Shown in pieces: positions 12,143 through 27,576 of a stretch of DNA of 64,000 bases. The notes below the pieces were generated by a model. It ran no database searches and was not told the origin of the DNA. It was given only the letters and a program-made list of their open reading frames with translations. The number at the start of each line of letters is the position of its first letter. The stretch's first letter is position 1. Position numbers and translations under genes: made by a program. The stretch lies in the NCBI GenBank assembly GCA_028583405.1, contig CM053256.1:3776424-3840423 (forward strand), read 5' to 3'. The DNA comes from Pogonophryne albipinna (lineage: Eukaryota > Chordata > Actinopteri > Perciformes > Artedidraconidae).

Positions 12143-13369
12143 GTGTGTGTCGCATAGGGATTCAGCAGGCAGACATAGCATGCTGCCGACAATTGATTTT
12201 CTTTTGTGTGCGCCCATTTTCACCTGGAAATGCAACAAAACTGTAATCATCCCCACGCTCCCCATCTTCCTATCCGACAAGCACCCCTCCTCTTCATCAC
12301 CCACCCACCCTCCCACCCCCCAGGCAGCTGCTGCTCAGGCTGCCATCTGGAGAGAGGCTGACCACCGTTTATCAGCCCCTGGCTCATCACACAGCTGGCA
12401 CAGTGGCACAGAGAGAGAGAGAGGGAGAGAGGGGAGAGAGACGGAGACGAAGGGTGACGGGAAGAGTTAATGACAGAAGGGAGGATGGCGAAAGAGATGT
12501 AACTGAAGAGAGGTAAAGGAGGGACATAGGTAGATGAAGAGCGACAGGTGAAGAGGGACGACGAAAAAGAAGGATACCAGAAAATGGAGGACAGCCAAAT
12601 CACAAGACGAATGAGGGAAACTCTGAGGCGAAAGTGTGTTAAGGGGTAAAAAATGGATTAAAGGGAATTAGACAGAACAATCTCTGGGGCAGTTGGAGCT
12701 GAACCACCGTGTTTGTCCTTTATGCCTCATAAATTGTCTTTCAGGACATCATAGTGGGGCCATTGATCTGAAACGGACAAAAACACCCCGTCTGGTCAGG
12801 GGAGATGGACGCTTGTTGCCACCATTGATAATGTCCCCGTTCACTCATTCATTGCGATCCATTCACTACTTGACTAGAGAAGAGCGATCTCCACACACAA
12901 CTTCCTCTGTTGGCCTCTTGGCCATCCTGGCCTACGCATCTCAAAGAGTGGGAGGAGTGGGAGGCTCCAGGAATAGCCTCTTGGGTCTCCTCTCCTCTCC
13001 TCCCCTACCTGTAATGAGACTTTGTGTTGCTGTGAGCCACTATGTCAGTTAGCTCACTCGGTTGAGGCAGTGTGTCTGTCAGACAGCCAGCGAGGATCAG
13101 GGAGTGTGTCATGTGGGTTAAATGGTACACAGTCCACTGTATATCTCCCCATCAGCTGTCACAAAGTGTCTGACATTGACGTAGATTAAATCAAAGTGGC
13201 ATGCTTTCCATTTCCGCCTAAATACCCCGGCCTTGTTCACGAGTCAGAGGGTTTCTCTCTGTCCGATGGTGGACGCTGCACGCTTAGAGCCGAGATTCCC
13301 CCGAAGGTTTGAAAACTTGCTTCTTGTTTGGCTCTGCTGTGTTCCTCCTCCTTGTTATCCAACATGTAT
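12143..13369. other. non-coding stretch with a GA-rich tract
   Basis: No gene is seen. A strongly purine-rich (GAGAGG)n-like tract spans about 12410-12580 and could adopt triplex structures. The rest is unremarkable. Confidence 0.5.
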
Positions 13370-13855
13370 TTAAAGGGGACCTATCATGCAAAATGCACTT
13401 TTGTACGTCTTTTATACATGAATATGTGTCCCCGGTGTGTCAGGGAACTCACCAAGTGTCAGAAAACACAACCCTCTCTCTTTTCCTCCATACCCAAATC
13501 TCTAAAAACGGGGCTGCAACGGAGCTGATACAGATTTGAAATATCTCTGACGTCAGAAAAGGGGTGCTCCGCCTATATGGGCAACTCTCCACCTATCAGG
13601 GGAATGAGAGACCGCTCGAAAGCGCTGGAGACGCTGTAGTACATATGCCAGGCCTGTAAGTGGCGCTGTAGTCTGCCACAAAAGCAGAATCAGCCCTTGC
13701 AAAAACAGGGCTGGAAAAGAGCAAATAGAGCGAAATGAGGCATGGCTAAAATGCATGGTCTGTTTGGTATTTTGAAAAAAAAACGTCACAGATGTTTTAT
13801 ATAGGTATGGCCCTACAATATATGTTTCAAATATAGCATGATGGGCCCACTTTAA
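13370..13855. mobile_element. Kolobok-like MITE with TTAA target duplication
   Basis: The 478-bp element (13374-13851) lies between two TTAA tetranucleotides. Its ends are imperfect inverted repeats: left AGGGGACCTATCATGC, right complement AGTGGGCCCATCATGC, 13 of 16 identical. TTAA duplications occur in Kolobok and piggyBac transposons, and the AGGGG start fits Kolobok better. There is no coding capacity; the open frames within it are chance. The GGGGACCTAT...GCAAAA start resembles a repeat abundant in teleost genomes. The superfamily label is tentative. Confidence 0.65.
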
Positions 13856-16800
13856 ATAAAAACGCTGTTGGAGTGATTGCATTGCACATCGAGACCCAGT
13901 TACCCTCCTGTAGGATTTCATGAGTAGATCAGTGAGTAGGACTGCGAGAAATTACATGATTCATATGCTCAGCCAGTCTTATTTCCATGATTCAATCATT
14001 CAACTTGGCTCTTAATTGGTCCTCTAGTGCTGGGATATCCTACTGGGCCTGCAGCTGTGGGAGCATGTTGAGGCTCCATGGGCAGGGTTAGCCTGCACCA
14101 GGTGTGGTCTGCCTGCCTCCGAAGAGTCCAACTGACTCGCTCATCTCCCCTTCACTCCTGGCCCTAATTAGCAAATTTAGCAGGTCATTTGGATAATAAC
14201 TCACACTGGCTGTTTTATTCAGTTGTTTAAGTCTTAAAGACAAGTCCTAATGAGCTGATAATTAGATAGTACCTGAACGTGCGTGCCCCCCAGAGGAGTG
14301 ACATTATCGCTTCTCTTGGTTACACTAGATCAGTGAGACGTTGGTTGTCGCTGCAGCGGCTCCCTCCTGTCTTGGAGGCAGGGAGTAAACCCACTCGGCG
14401 AGAGACAGCCAGAGCAACCTGATTAAATCAGCAGATGTATTTTTCTGTGTTGGTCCCCGTTGTCTCTTTGTTCCAGTTTGCTTCCTTTCCAGAATGCTTC
14501 TGATGGAGAAAAGGGGAAACAAAAGGAGCAGCGGCAGTAGCTTTCTTCTTTTTCCCTCTAAAGAGATGATAAGTGCTTGCGAAATTACTTCAAGGGAAAA
14601 CCCGTGGAATTGTCTTTTTTCCCTTCATATCAGCCCGCAACCATGAGCATGAGCCGGCTTCTGGGGAGACAGAGTGGCTTCAGACATCTTGCCACACACA
14701 GAGCGGCAGCACACAATGGACCAGCCTTGTTTTAAGCATGTTCTCCCAGCTTCTGCAACCATCTGGATGGTCTAATAGCCTGTTAGCCTGAATCCAGTGG
14801 AACAGTCAGCGGGATGGTGTAGTAGTGAGTAGAGTTGGCTGGCTAAAGGCTAAAGGTGAGATTGCTGGACGGGGCTAGTCCGCTATGGCATCCACAGAGA
14901 TGATTTACAGTGATCCTTTTAATGAATCCGTTCAAGCGTGTTATGACTCCTGCCATGCAGACCAGAGCTGACTTAGTACACAAGGAATGGACAGGCAACA
15001 TCAATGAACTGCAGGCTTGGATATACAAGTTACGTTAGGGTGCTGATTATGATTCCTTAGTTAAACGCTGTTTGAACTTTCACTGTCTGTTTGCTGTTGA
15101 ATATGGCCTTGGACAGCCGGTGCCCTTTTGCCAGGATCCAGCATTAGCGTGGGTCTAAAGCTCATCCATCAAAGCTGGTGTTTCTTTGTGCACCCTCCTT
15201 CTGATTCTACCTATTTTTCGGCTGATCAGTTCGCTAAGCCTACAACACCATTCAACACTTTCCCTTGTGAATTGCTTCTCCTATCCAAAGTGACTGATCC
15301 AATTCCACATGTGATAGAAATTCTGGTTCTGTATCGATGTGTGGGCTCTACTCGCTCAAATCTTTGAAAGTCAATTGTATCGCTTACTCCCCGCTCCCTC
15401 TGTCCCGTGACACTCATTTCTGCTTGGTGGAAGTTCTAATGAGTTTTTGGCACGGCTCTGGCTGATGCACGAGGCACTGATATTGGAGAAGACTTTGATG
15501 CCAGGTGGTGAATTGCTCTATGGAAAGAATACTTGGATATGGTTGTCCTCAAAAGAATCCTATCCAGCTGTAAAGATAAATCATATTTAATGACTTACTG
15601 TTTGTTTTAGAGATTTAATTAAGTTAGGCTGTGAAATGGTTCAACTAAATGGCCATGCTATCCAGATGGCTTTTTTTCTTCTTAAAGCCTGATGAAAATA
15701 AACTATATTTCTGGATTTGGCAATGATAGCGTAATACTTTGTTACCCGTTTCTAAATAATTGAGTTATTCAAATTAATTAGCAACAACACATTTGTTGAG
15801 TGCAGTTCTCTTAACAACTAATTTCACTGTGTTCATTATTTGCAGAAAGTGTGTTGCATGTAGTATTTATGAATCAAAGTTATTGATGCCATGATATTGG
15901 TATTACACTATTACAGAGGATAATTACAACTTATGTAATTTTTAGCCAATTTGTAAGAAAATAAATGGATACAGTGTTGCTCTGCTAAGCAACGCCATAG
16001 TAGTATAATATTATATAGGATAATGGGGATTTCATATACAGCAAAGGAATACATTAGCTTGGTCATACATCTTTACATAACAATCCTTTTTGCGTGCATA
16101 TGAACTCTTGTCAGAATGAGGAAAACAGGGGTTTTTGCTAATTACAGTTATTAAATGCATGCCTGTCAGCTTGCTGGGAGGCAAACATGATGGGCTTACT
16201 GACTTATACAGAGAAACCACTTCATTTGCTAATTATCTGAACAGCCAGAGCCTCTCATACAGCTTCCTGGAAACATGAGTGCTAAACCAATAGGTCAGGT
16301 CCATCACTGTCAAAAGAGGTCCTGAGCTGTCTTTTAGTGCATCTACCCTGCCGGGTCGAGTCACACGTGTAACTTCTTAATAACATTGAGATGGGTATAT
16401 CAATGCTGAATTCAATTTGACGGAGGCATAAAAATGCATGATGGCACGCTGCTTAGTGTGAGGATATGACAAAAAAACTGTCAACATGAGCGACAGGCGG
16501 CAAGCCCGAGCCGACGCATGATTGCACTCTGCAAACCACCTTCTGGGGAAAGGGTCAAATGAGACTGAAATCCTGACAGGGTTCTTGAAGTCGCCAGGCT
16601 CATAACTCATAACTAAGTATAATTTAGGACAACAAGGGTTGCAGCTGAAAATAGAAGCTAATGAAACAGCCCCCGGAGTTGTGTTGAGGAGGGAGTGACA
16701 AAGCGATGATAACGTGATTGGACATTTGATGAGATGAGAGTTAAAACAGAACGCAAGTAGGGAAAAAATGCCACTCACTTTGTGTTTTTCTCTCTTTCTG

Positions 16801-18376
16801 TCTTACTATCTTTCTCACATACACACAAACACATATTGACAGAGTCAAGTAAAGCAGTGTTGCCCTGGGTGCTCCCCATCAGGGACAATTAAAGCCAGTG
16901 ATCTGTGACCTCCCTGCCACTACATGTCTGGTTGCCTTTTCAGAGATACACAGAGGCTCTTGGGTTTCCCGAGATTCACTGGGGGCTAAAGTCCAATCAA
17001 GGAAATCGCAAGTACTGTATCTGCAGTGACTCATACGGTGGGTTTCCTTACCCTTACTTTTTCTTTGTCTCTTCACCTTCTACTCAGTCTAGCAAATTAA
17101 TTTCAATGTCATCTCTGTCAGTGTTTAGCCATTATGGCGCTAAAGTAACATTTTAAATACAACGTTATGAGCATGTGAGCTGCTAAGCAGGACACAGAGA
17201 AGAGGAGCTTAAACCTCATACAATGATCCTGGGTGATGTTGAGGAAGAAATGCTGCTGCCATTAGATCAACTCACAATTGATATTGGTTATTTTTGTCCT
17301 GCTGTCAATCAAGTCTAGCATCCCTCGGTCACCTTAAACGCAGCACTCCGACATGCATGCAAATTGCCTGATCTGTTGCCTGCTCTTATTTCCCTGCTGA
17401 CTAATTTGTGAGGCCTGGCGTCTGCCGAACACGAGCTGGATGCACACCAGCAGGTTCACAGTCAATTAAACAAAACACAATGCTACGGTGATGAATAGAA
17501 AGCAAATAGATTTGACGATAATTTTTGCCCTTGTAACACCGTTTGTGAAACTTCGCTTCTGAGGGGATCTATGATGCTACACTACAGAGAGAAGGAGCCT
17601 AAACAGAGAGAAAAAGACAGATCGCATGGAGCTGCTAGCATCAGCATTCAACTTGTATAACAGCCAGTTATGAAAAGCCTGGGCGCGTGTGGGTGTTCTG
17701 CTTTTAGTCAAGTGCAAACATTTTAGCCTTAAGAGGGAGTTCTGCCAGAGCCCACTGCCAATATGTATGCAGCATCAACACCCACGCCATTTCTAGTTAC
17801 TCAAGTACACACCTCATACATATGAACGGCAGAACAACACACACTCAGAGCAAGCTCCACTTGCATTTACTCATCTGCAAATACTTTTATGCTCTCATGT
17901 GAATTCCCACATGCTTCGTACTAAGACACAAATACTACCATTGATTTAATTAGTGTGTTACATCACAGTGTAGAGTACAGAGCCAAGAAGGTAATACAAA
18001 TAAAGGAGTACAATGTATATTCTTTCTTTACTGCTGAAACCCATTGCATTACCAATCCCAACAAACCCTGTAGGTGACTGTCAAGTTGTTTTCCTAATAA
18101 AACTCATGGATTTCAAACTTTTTAATTAGTTTGTTCTGTCCTCAGGAATTTTAGAATGCAATAAAAATAACCCTATGACATTTAAAAGAGAACCTCATAC
18201 TTTAGGAGGCCTTTGCGATTTGCCGTCCCTGACATTAAGCTTTACCTACTAGAGTGTAGGATCCCCTTTGTTTAAATAAACCAAACCTCTTCTTTAAAAT
18301 AGTTAATATAAATGTGGCCCCACTTCCTAAATTGTGTATGAAAAACATATAACGTAAATCAAATGCAAGATAGGGC
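13856..18376. other. non-coding stretch, no gene seen
   Basis: No exon, RNA gene or transposon is recognised. A segment around 17275-17420 has the balanced composition and homeodomain/octamer-like words (ATGCAAAT, TAATTTG) often seen in conserved vertebrate enhancers. This is impressionistic. Confidence 0.4.
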
Positions 18377-18489
18377 TTGTAAGTATTTATTCTCACGGCA
18401 CGTCCTCCCGTTACCTCCCATTCATGTCTCTTATTGGTCCAGACAACTCCCCCTCTTTTAATGTTTGTGGAGGCCTCCGATTGTAAGTA
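18377..18489 (+). repeat. 95-bp inserted copy flanked by 9-bp direct repeats
   Basis: The sequence TTGTAAGTA occurs at 18377-18385 and again at 18481-18489. It encloses 95 bp (18386-18480) that begin TTTATTCTCACGGC and end GGAGGCCTCCGA. That insert is identical, in the same orientation, to 19316-19410, and identity extends one base further at each side to 97 bp. Removing the insert plus one flank restores a continuous AT-rich sequence. The insert has no terminal inverted repeats and no A-rich tail, so it does not resemble a standard transposon. The flanking duplication marks this as the recipient and the 19.3-kb copy as the likely template. Confidence 0.85.
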
Positions 18490-19144
18490 AACATAGTTTG
18501 CCATTATAACAAATGACCTGTGCTGTTGTTTTTCATTCCTTGGTGGCCCTTCTTCATTTCATAAGTCAACTTCTTTGGATCATAATGAAAAAATAAATGA
18601 TGGGCTTAACCTGAGGTATAACCTCTAAGATTTTTTAATAAACTCTCCAGCTCTGAGTCTTCTTGAGTCCCTTTAAGCCACCACACCTGAAGGCTCCGTC
18701 AATAAACATAAATCTCCTTCAATCAGAAATGTTTGCTGCTCTCAGCTTGACCAATTATACGAAGGAAACAGCAGCAAGGACAATGATATGCAGCTTGATT
18801 CTAGATATGTAAAATTAAGTAATTTATTCTGACTATTCCTAGTAACATCTGTGGGCGAACCCCATGTGATAAATCTGACTTACCAATGTGATGAGTGAAT
18901 TTAAACGCCGAGGAGGCGATGGAAATGTTCCTTTCAACCTTGTAGCCGACAACAGCATCATGCACAGGTCACTTGCAATATGTACGACAACAAAAGAAAT
19001 TCCCAGCATATTGCTCGGTAATGAGGGTGATAGTGATTCTGGGCTGTCACGCCGTGGGTTCCCATCTGTAGCAGTGAAGGTCACCGCAACATGGCGACAG
19101 AACCAGCAAAAACCTTTCACCCCGTCACAGTGACGAGCAGGCGA

Positions 19145-19480
19145 TGCGGCTGGTTCCCTTTACAGATCACCTCCTCGCTGATTAATTAGGCTCATTCTGC
19201 TAATTGAAAGTCACCCCTCACCCACTGTTCTGCTGTGAAATTGAGGGCAGACCCACTCTGGAATGGCGAGTCACTGAACTGCCACACTTTATTAAATCAA
19301 CCAGAGACCGCCACATTTATTCTCACGGCACGTCCTCCCGTTACCTCCCATTCATGTCTCTTATTGGTCCAGACAACTCCCCCTCTTTTAATGTTTGTGG
19401 AGGCCTCCGATGAATGACAGCCAACCCACACCGACTGCCCTGGGAGCAATCGGCGTAATAAGCCAATTAACTAATTAAGA
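19145..19480. other. candidate conserved non-coding (enhancer-like) block
   Basis: The block has clustered homeodomain-type cores: CTGATTAATTAGG near 19178, TGCTAATTGAAAG near 19197, and CCAATTAACTAATTAAG near 19463. They surround the 97-bp duplicated segment. Such clustering is common in developmental enhancers inside long introns. No alignment was available, so conservation is unproven. Confidence 0.3.
19315..19411 (+). repeat. likely donor copy of the 97-bp duplicated segment
   Basis: This segment is identical over 97 bp to 18385-18481 and lies 930 bp downstream in direct orientation. It is embedded in moderately GC sequence with many TAATTA words on both sides and lacks flanking direct repeats, consistent with being the original locus. 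Confidence 0.85.
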
Positions 19481-21640
<2,160 letters not shown>

Positions 21641-21691
21641 CTGCATTTGGAGCGGTATGACAGCAGATTTTTTAAAAAGCACTTAAAAGGG

Positions 21692-21695
<4 letters not shown>

Positions 21696-21729
<34 letters not shown>
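21696..21729 (+). repeat. second (TG)n tract of a compound microsatellite
   Basis: This is a perfect 34-bp TG tract in the same orientation as the 125-bp tract to its left. Confidence 0.97.
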
Positions 21730-21731
<2 letters not shown>

Positions 21732-24700
21732 CCTCATGACCAGTTACAATGTTCAGTGAAGAGTTTCCTGAACACTTACAAGCATTTTCCATACTTTGCA
21801 GCGGCAGCAATTGTTAATCAGTAATGATCGTCGTGTCAGTTTACACAGGTCAATCGATGTGCATAGCGAAGCAGAAAGGAGCAGATGCAAAGGGGAGAGG
21901 GTGAAAGATGGATGCGCTAAAGGTAGGAATATGGGAAAGGGAATTGAAATATTGGATCTCGGGATGAGAAAAATGCTGAACAGGGGAACAAACACGGGAG
22001 AGAGTCACATCTGATATAGTGTGAGTGTTGTCTGGAGAGGGAAAGGTGAGATGGAAAATAGCAGGTTTGATCGTGGGGGAGGAAGAGGGACCGAAGAATG
22101 TAGGAGTGACCTGTTTTGTTGATGGTTGTGATAGCGGAGGGGTGGGGAGGGAAGAAAAGAGCTGAGCGGTTACTTTTTTTTGTCTTTCTTTATTTTCCTC
22201 CTGGAGTCAGCAGGTTTGGGTGTGGACTGCAGGCGAGTGGATCGATGTGAGTTTCTATAGCCAGAATACCCTCCTCCATCTCTGACAACCACCGTGACGA
22301 CGTGATACACCAATGGGGTTGAGGAGAAGGATGGAGGCAGGAAAAACAAGTGAATGAGAGAAAGAGCGGAGGAAAAATGAGCAAAACAGTGATGGAGTGC
22401 AAGGCTGGCTAACCCGGATTAATAAATACACCATTTTGTATGTGTTGATGATTAAAAGGCCAGCTAACATTTGCTTTCTGCTCTGCCCCTGATAGATTTA
22501 TCTCACCTCGGCTGCTTAATCAACACACACAGCTTCTTACGTAAAGTATATTCCGTCCTGAATCCTGAATACTGAATGTAAAGTAAGGTCTCGCCTTGGA
22601 CTGCCACCCCAGAAGTTAACATGCTGTATTAAGTGAGCAAGAGGAGCGTCTCTTTACAAGGTTGAACATGCTCATCAGGGCTGAAAACACACACAAATAG
22701 AGACACATACACATGCATCCTCACAATTCATAATCTGCGTCCTGACAGATACTGTATATACAATGTTAATGTTTAGCCATGACTGTGTCATTCACTACTG
22801 TAGATAGCATGATGGCTTAGGGGAGCCACTGAGAGATTAATGTGCATCTTTATTTCCAGTACCACCTCACTCTGGGCCTTTCCTCTCATGCAGTGTGATA
22901 TACAGTCCAGTCAATGAAAGAGAGAAAAAAAAGTCATGAAAACAAAAGGCTGTGTTTTGGAGTAGAACCAGGCCATTCAACCCTGCAAATGGGTTTTGAG
23001 ACACCTATTGAGGAGCCGCAGCGTGAAGTAGCCCTTGCATCCACTCCACGCTGGGGGGAGGAAAAGAGAGTAAAAGAAGTGTATAAGACAGCGGATAAGT
23101 CCCAAGATGAGGGAGTGTGAAACAATGACAATGCCCTTCAGGAAGAACCTTAACCTGACCCACTCAGGCAGTACTAACTCGCTAATGTGCACTGTATGAA
23201 AAATGTAAGTGGCTTAAATTGCATTAGATTAAGGCAGCCATGAAGCGAATAACTGACAGAATAAAACAATAAGTCTCAATGGGAGTAGCACCAGCAGGGA
23301 AATAAAAGCAGTGGCTTGTCGCTTTAGTCTCCAGGCTGCTGCTGCCGGCTCCACGCTGCCGACGGGGGATTTTATGCCTGTTACCATGTCCTCTGTGTGA
23401 GTATTGAGTTAAATTACAATCTTATAACCTCAAATGTGTTCGAGCGACTTTGTTTTTTTATTTATTTGCTGTACCTTTACGGCAATTTAGATGACAGTAT
23501 AGCGCCCTTGGTGAAACACCTGAAAATGGATCAAAGTGCTGCATTGCATTTTTCTTCCCATCGCTTTTAGTTTTCTGCAGTGCCAGGTAGAACTGCACTT
23601 GGTACTTTATGTATATAACACAACAACATATAGCCAACTCCGTTCTTTTTGTCCCCAGCTGTGTCCCTTGATCCCAAACTGCTTTGCACCCAGTCTTACA
23701 GTGAAGAACCTTGAGGGTAAGCGCAGGATTTGCTTCTCAACGTTTTTGTATGCCCCCCTCATCGATCCTGCAGCAAGTAGTTCTATCAGATTAATACTTT
23801 GAAATAAAATCACTTTTCATGCCCTCTTTTAAAGCAGTACTGGAATTTGTCTGACACTGGTGTAAAGACACAAGTATTAATCTTACTTAAGTAAGTCAGT
23901 GATTCCTCTCTACACCAGCCCTTTGTCAAAGGCTCTAAAAGGAAAACTGCAGGACGAACTCTATTCACAGAAATATAGGACATTACAGTCTCAGCTGCAG
24001 ATGGGTTACAATGAGACCTCATTAATGCAGTGCAGCATGAGAGAGTTTTATATAAGATCAAACATAAAATGTGCCAAGAGGATTTTAGAGCATTGATGTT
24101 AATTCTGAGGTTGTGTCTCTCATACTGTGACATAATGTGTGATCATATTTATGCTAATGAAAAACGCTTTCTACAAATGCACAACTTGAAATATGACCAA
24201 ATCTTGATGTCTTACATTTGAGCCAACAGCACTTTCGCTTTTTACAATTCTGTCACAGCTGTTAGTGGCCTATATGTGAAAAAAGTTAGATGTAAAAATA
24301 GAGACTAATGGGTTAGTTAATTAGTGCAGAGTCCCTAAAGTATAATTTACTAAACAGATTATATATCACTAATTCCTATGTCTTAGTTTTGATAGAGAAT
24401 TAGACTTTTGCCTCCATAGCTTGAGCTGCTGAAAATTAAAAAAGTATTTATGAAATGTCCGCAGCTAATGGGTAATGTTTTGGTCTTTAGCTGTGATACT
24501 TAACAGCTATACACAAGGTGATTTTGTGCTGTTATAAGACAAAAACACGATTGTTTCAACAGTTAAAACGATATAAAGAATAACTTACAATAAATTCTGT
24601 TGGAATGACATTTACGGAATAGAAATGTTGGCGAGAGCAACAGGGCGCGAGGAGAGTTCAGCTAGTATGGATGCTTCCGCTCACCTTGGGGCTTTGTGTG

Positions 24701-25151
24701 TGTTTTTGTGGAAGCTCGTAAAACTATGCAACAAAAGCCTCAGGCCTGCAAAAGATCCCCTATCTTCAGTAACAGAACCACGGCACTACAGTCATGATGC
24801 ATACGTAACATGTAAATCGCAACGTTGTAGGATAATGAGTGATACAGTAGCCTGCAGTATAACTGTATATAAAATGCGGAAAAAATGCGGGAAATTTCTA
24901 ACACAGAATAATTTGTTAAACAATTTAACTAAAATTGAACAATGCAATTAACCGTAATCACATTCCCACTGGAATAATGCTGCACTGGCTGTCATTATCC
25001 CGTTTTATCTCAATATTTGCTTTACTGATAACATTATGTAAATACTGTATGTGAAAATAATTGAATCTAATGAGTCAACATTAATACAAAAAGGGTTCAT
25101 CAAATAGATTTGAGTTGCATATTCTTCCATTCATCTATCACTTGAACTCCA
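21730..25151. other. non-coding stretch, no gene seen
   Basis: No exon or transposon is recognised. Purine-rich sequence occurs at about 21860-22170. The part near 22470-22560 has an enhancer-like balanced composition; unsupported without alignment. Confidence 0.45.
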
Positions 25152-26272
25152 CAAGCTCCACATTTGTGGAATCAGCTTCCAGTTTGTGTTCGGGCGGCAG
25201 ACAGTCTATCCGTTTTTAAGAGTACGCTTAAGACCTTCCTTTTTGATAAAGCTTATAGTGATAAAATAAAATAATCTAATAAGAGTGCATTGACGTAGAT
25301 ACACTGTGCCTCTTCACCTATACATTTTAGTTCTTACTCTTTCACTTAAATCCTAAAAACTTAGATCTTATATTTAAAACTTTATCCAAAACCTTTCCCC
25401 TCTCTGACCTCTCGAGGTTCTATTAGTGGGTAACAGGTTGCAGAGAAGGCCTAGCCCGGCCCGGGAGTGTGGAACGTAGCCACAGACCTACTCCTTATCT
25501 CTAACCAATTAAGGTTCCAGTGGGGAACTTTCTCCCTGTGTGCCTCTCCACCTCTGTTTCCTACTTCTTACTTGCTACCCTTTTCCCTCAACCTATCCTA
25601 AGGGAGTGCATGTATGCATGACACGTTAGTTTAGCTGCTATAGGCTTGGACTGTTGGGGGGGCACCTTACTCCGTCTTTATGGCTGTTTGTACCTGTGTA
25701 CTCTCATGTTCCGATTAACCCAGCTTCCCCCTCTCTTTTTTTGTGTCCATATATACGCCGGGATCCTGAGTCGAGGCTAATCCTGTTGCTGCGGTCGTGT
25801 GTCCTGGATCCTCTATCCTGAGTACTGGATTTGAGTCCTGGACTTCGAGTTGTGGCTGAACCTGTCTCTGCGGTCCTGCCAGACTCTCACCATACTACTT
25901 CCCTGATGGCTCCCACAGGATTGCTGACATCCTCGTGGATTCATCTTCTTATTATAGACACATGCATTTCCAAACATTTGGTCTACCTATGTTGTAAATG
26001 TATTATCTTTTCGATTTACACACGGCATCTATTGCACGTCTGTCCGTCCTGGGAGAGGGATCCCTCCTCTGTTGCTCTCCCTGAGATTTCTCCCATGTTC
26101 CCTTTTAAACTGTGGGGTTTTCTCTGGAAGTTTTTCCTTGTACGATGTGAGGGTCTAAGGACAAAGGGCGTCGTATTGTCATACTGATATTCTGTACACA
26201 CTGTGAAGTCCACTGAGACAAATGTAACATTTGTGATATTGGGCAATTTAAATAAACATTGATTGATTGATC
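25152..26272 (+). mobile_element. L2-clade LINE, 3' fragment (copy A)
   Basis: Homology to copy B (32.6-33.9 kb) begins at about 25152 with the last codons of the reverse transcriptase ([13 protein letters not shown], then FLFDKAYS). It resumes in the 3' UTR from about 25635, and the closing part (25920-26272) is more than about 90% similar by eye. The end is TATTGGGCAATTTAAATAAA plus (CATTGATTG)n, the short tandem tail typical of L2 elements. About 370 bp (roughly 25262-25634) between coding end and UTR have no counterpart in copy B, so the two copies differ by an indel or represent subfamilies. Confidence 0.85.
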
Positions 26273-27574
26273 ACTCAAGTCTTGCCATAAACTACTATAG
26301 AACACAGTCAGCTAACGAGATGCACGATGAAACAGAATCCAGGATTATCATTAATATTTTCATGTGGAACGGCTTTAGTTCGGTTCATTGGCCAGTTCTC
26401 CCTGGTGATCTGAAGATCTGAAATGATCCTTTCCTAATGATCCCCTCATAATGATCGCAAAGGCATACTACTTATACTGTATCCTCTAGAATAAGGGTAC
26501 AGTGTTCACATTGCTACCAGCTCAACACTGACTTGGCAAGTTTAGAATAATACACTTCCCAGCAGAGGCAATTATTTGTTATATCGGCATAAGGAGAAGC
26601 CTGTGGCATAGTGTCCAGAGTCCAGACATAACCATACTTAAAGAAGTAGAAGGCACAGTAAGATCACGAGTGCAATTAAAATCCACAAATCACTCCATAA
26701 AGGCACTTTCACAAGCAATTGTTAGTTTGGCTGGTACAAATAAGAGCTTAAATTGCTGCTATAGAGGGGCGTTTACAATAGAGGCCGGATATTTCCAAGC
26801 AGAAGTCTTTCTTTTTGATTAGGTGGTGGCAAACTGAACCTGGAAATCAAGCGTGGAGAAGATAATAACTTAGCACCATGGAGCAAAAATGTGCTGCATA
26901 TATGTTTGGTGAGACATAAGTAGTCCTGCTGGTATTTATATTTAACACAGTTGGAAAGAGTTTGGAATGAATACCTCTAGTTAACGCTTAGTGTTGTCAA
27001 CAAAACACCATATTATCAAAGAAGTCATGCTGCGATCAGATAATGGTAGGATCCACCTTGTTTTGGTTCATGAAATGTGGTCGAATTATGTTCTTACAAT
27101 GAAACTGCACTACGGTTTAATGGGAAACGGTTGTCTTACAAGCAAGGCAAGTTTATAAGTGTTGTACTTGATGAAGAGTTTCACCAGAACATAAAACAAA
27201 TATAGGTGTTACCAGAACTGTATCATGTTGTAAGTCTATTGATAAAGACAGGTTTGACAAAATACCCAATGAATATAGAGAGGTTGAATCGGGTAGACTT
27301 GTTTGTAATAGCCTTATCTTCAGAGTGAGATGTGCAAAGTTTAGTTTTCATTCATTTTCGGTGTGAGGATCCTCACTATTAATATAATATTTGCAGATCA
27401 TTCACAGGGACATTTAAATGCGACTTCTCTCCGTGAGTGCATTTGGATTCAGCCTGTCCCTCTCTTCAGCCTCAGACCTCTTTTAATTATCTTACGCTCT
27501 TTAATAATGGAACTTTTCAGTCCTTATTATTCTGAACCCTGTCTACCAATTACCCAGTCACCTGGATCATCACA
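26273..27574. other. non-coding stretch, no gene seen
   Basis: AT-rich sequence without a recognisable feature up to the Tc1 insertion. The last 200 bp before the transposon may belong to the repeat that continues at 28938. Confidence 0.45.
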
Positions 27575-27576
27575 TA

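Noticed and set aside
13553..13921. 122-codon minus-strand frame
   Set aside because: It lies almost wholly inside the Kolobok-like MITE and shows no domain or splice context.
25140..26280. Target-site duplication for L2 copy A (ATCACT on both sides)
   Set aside because: The left ATCACT is not adjacent to the point where homology to copy B starts, so the match may be chance.
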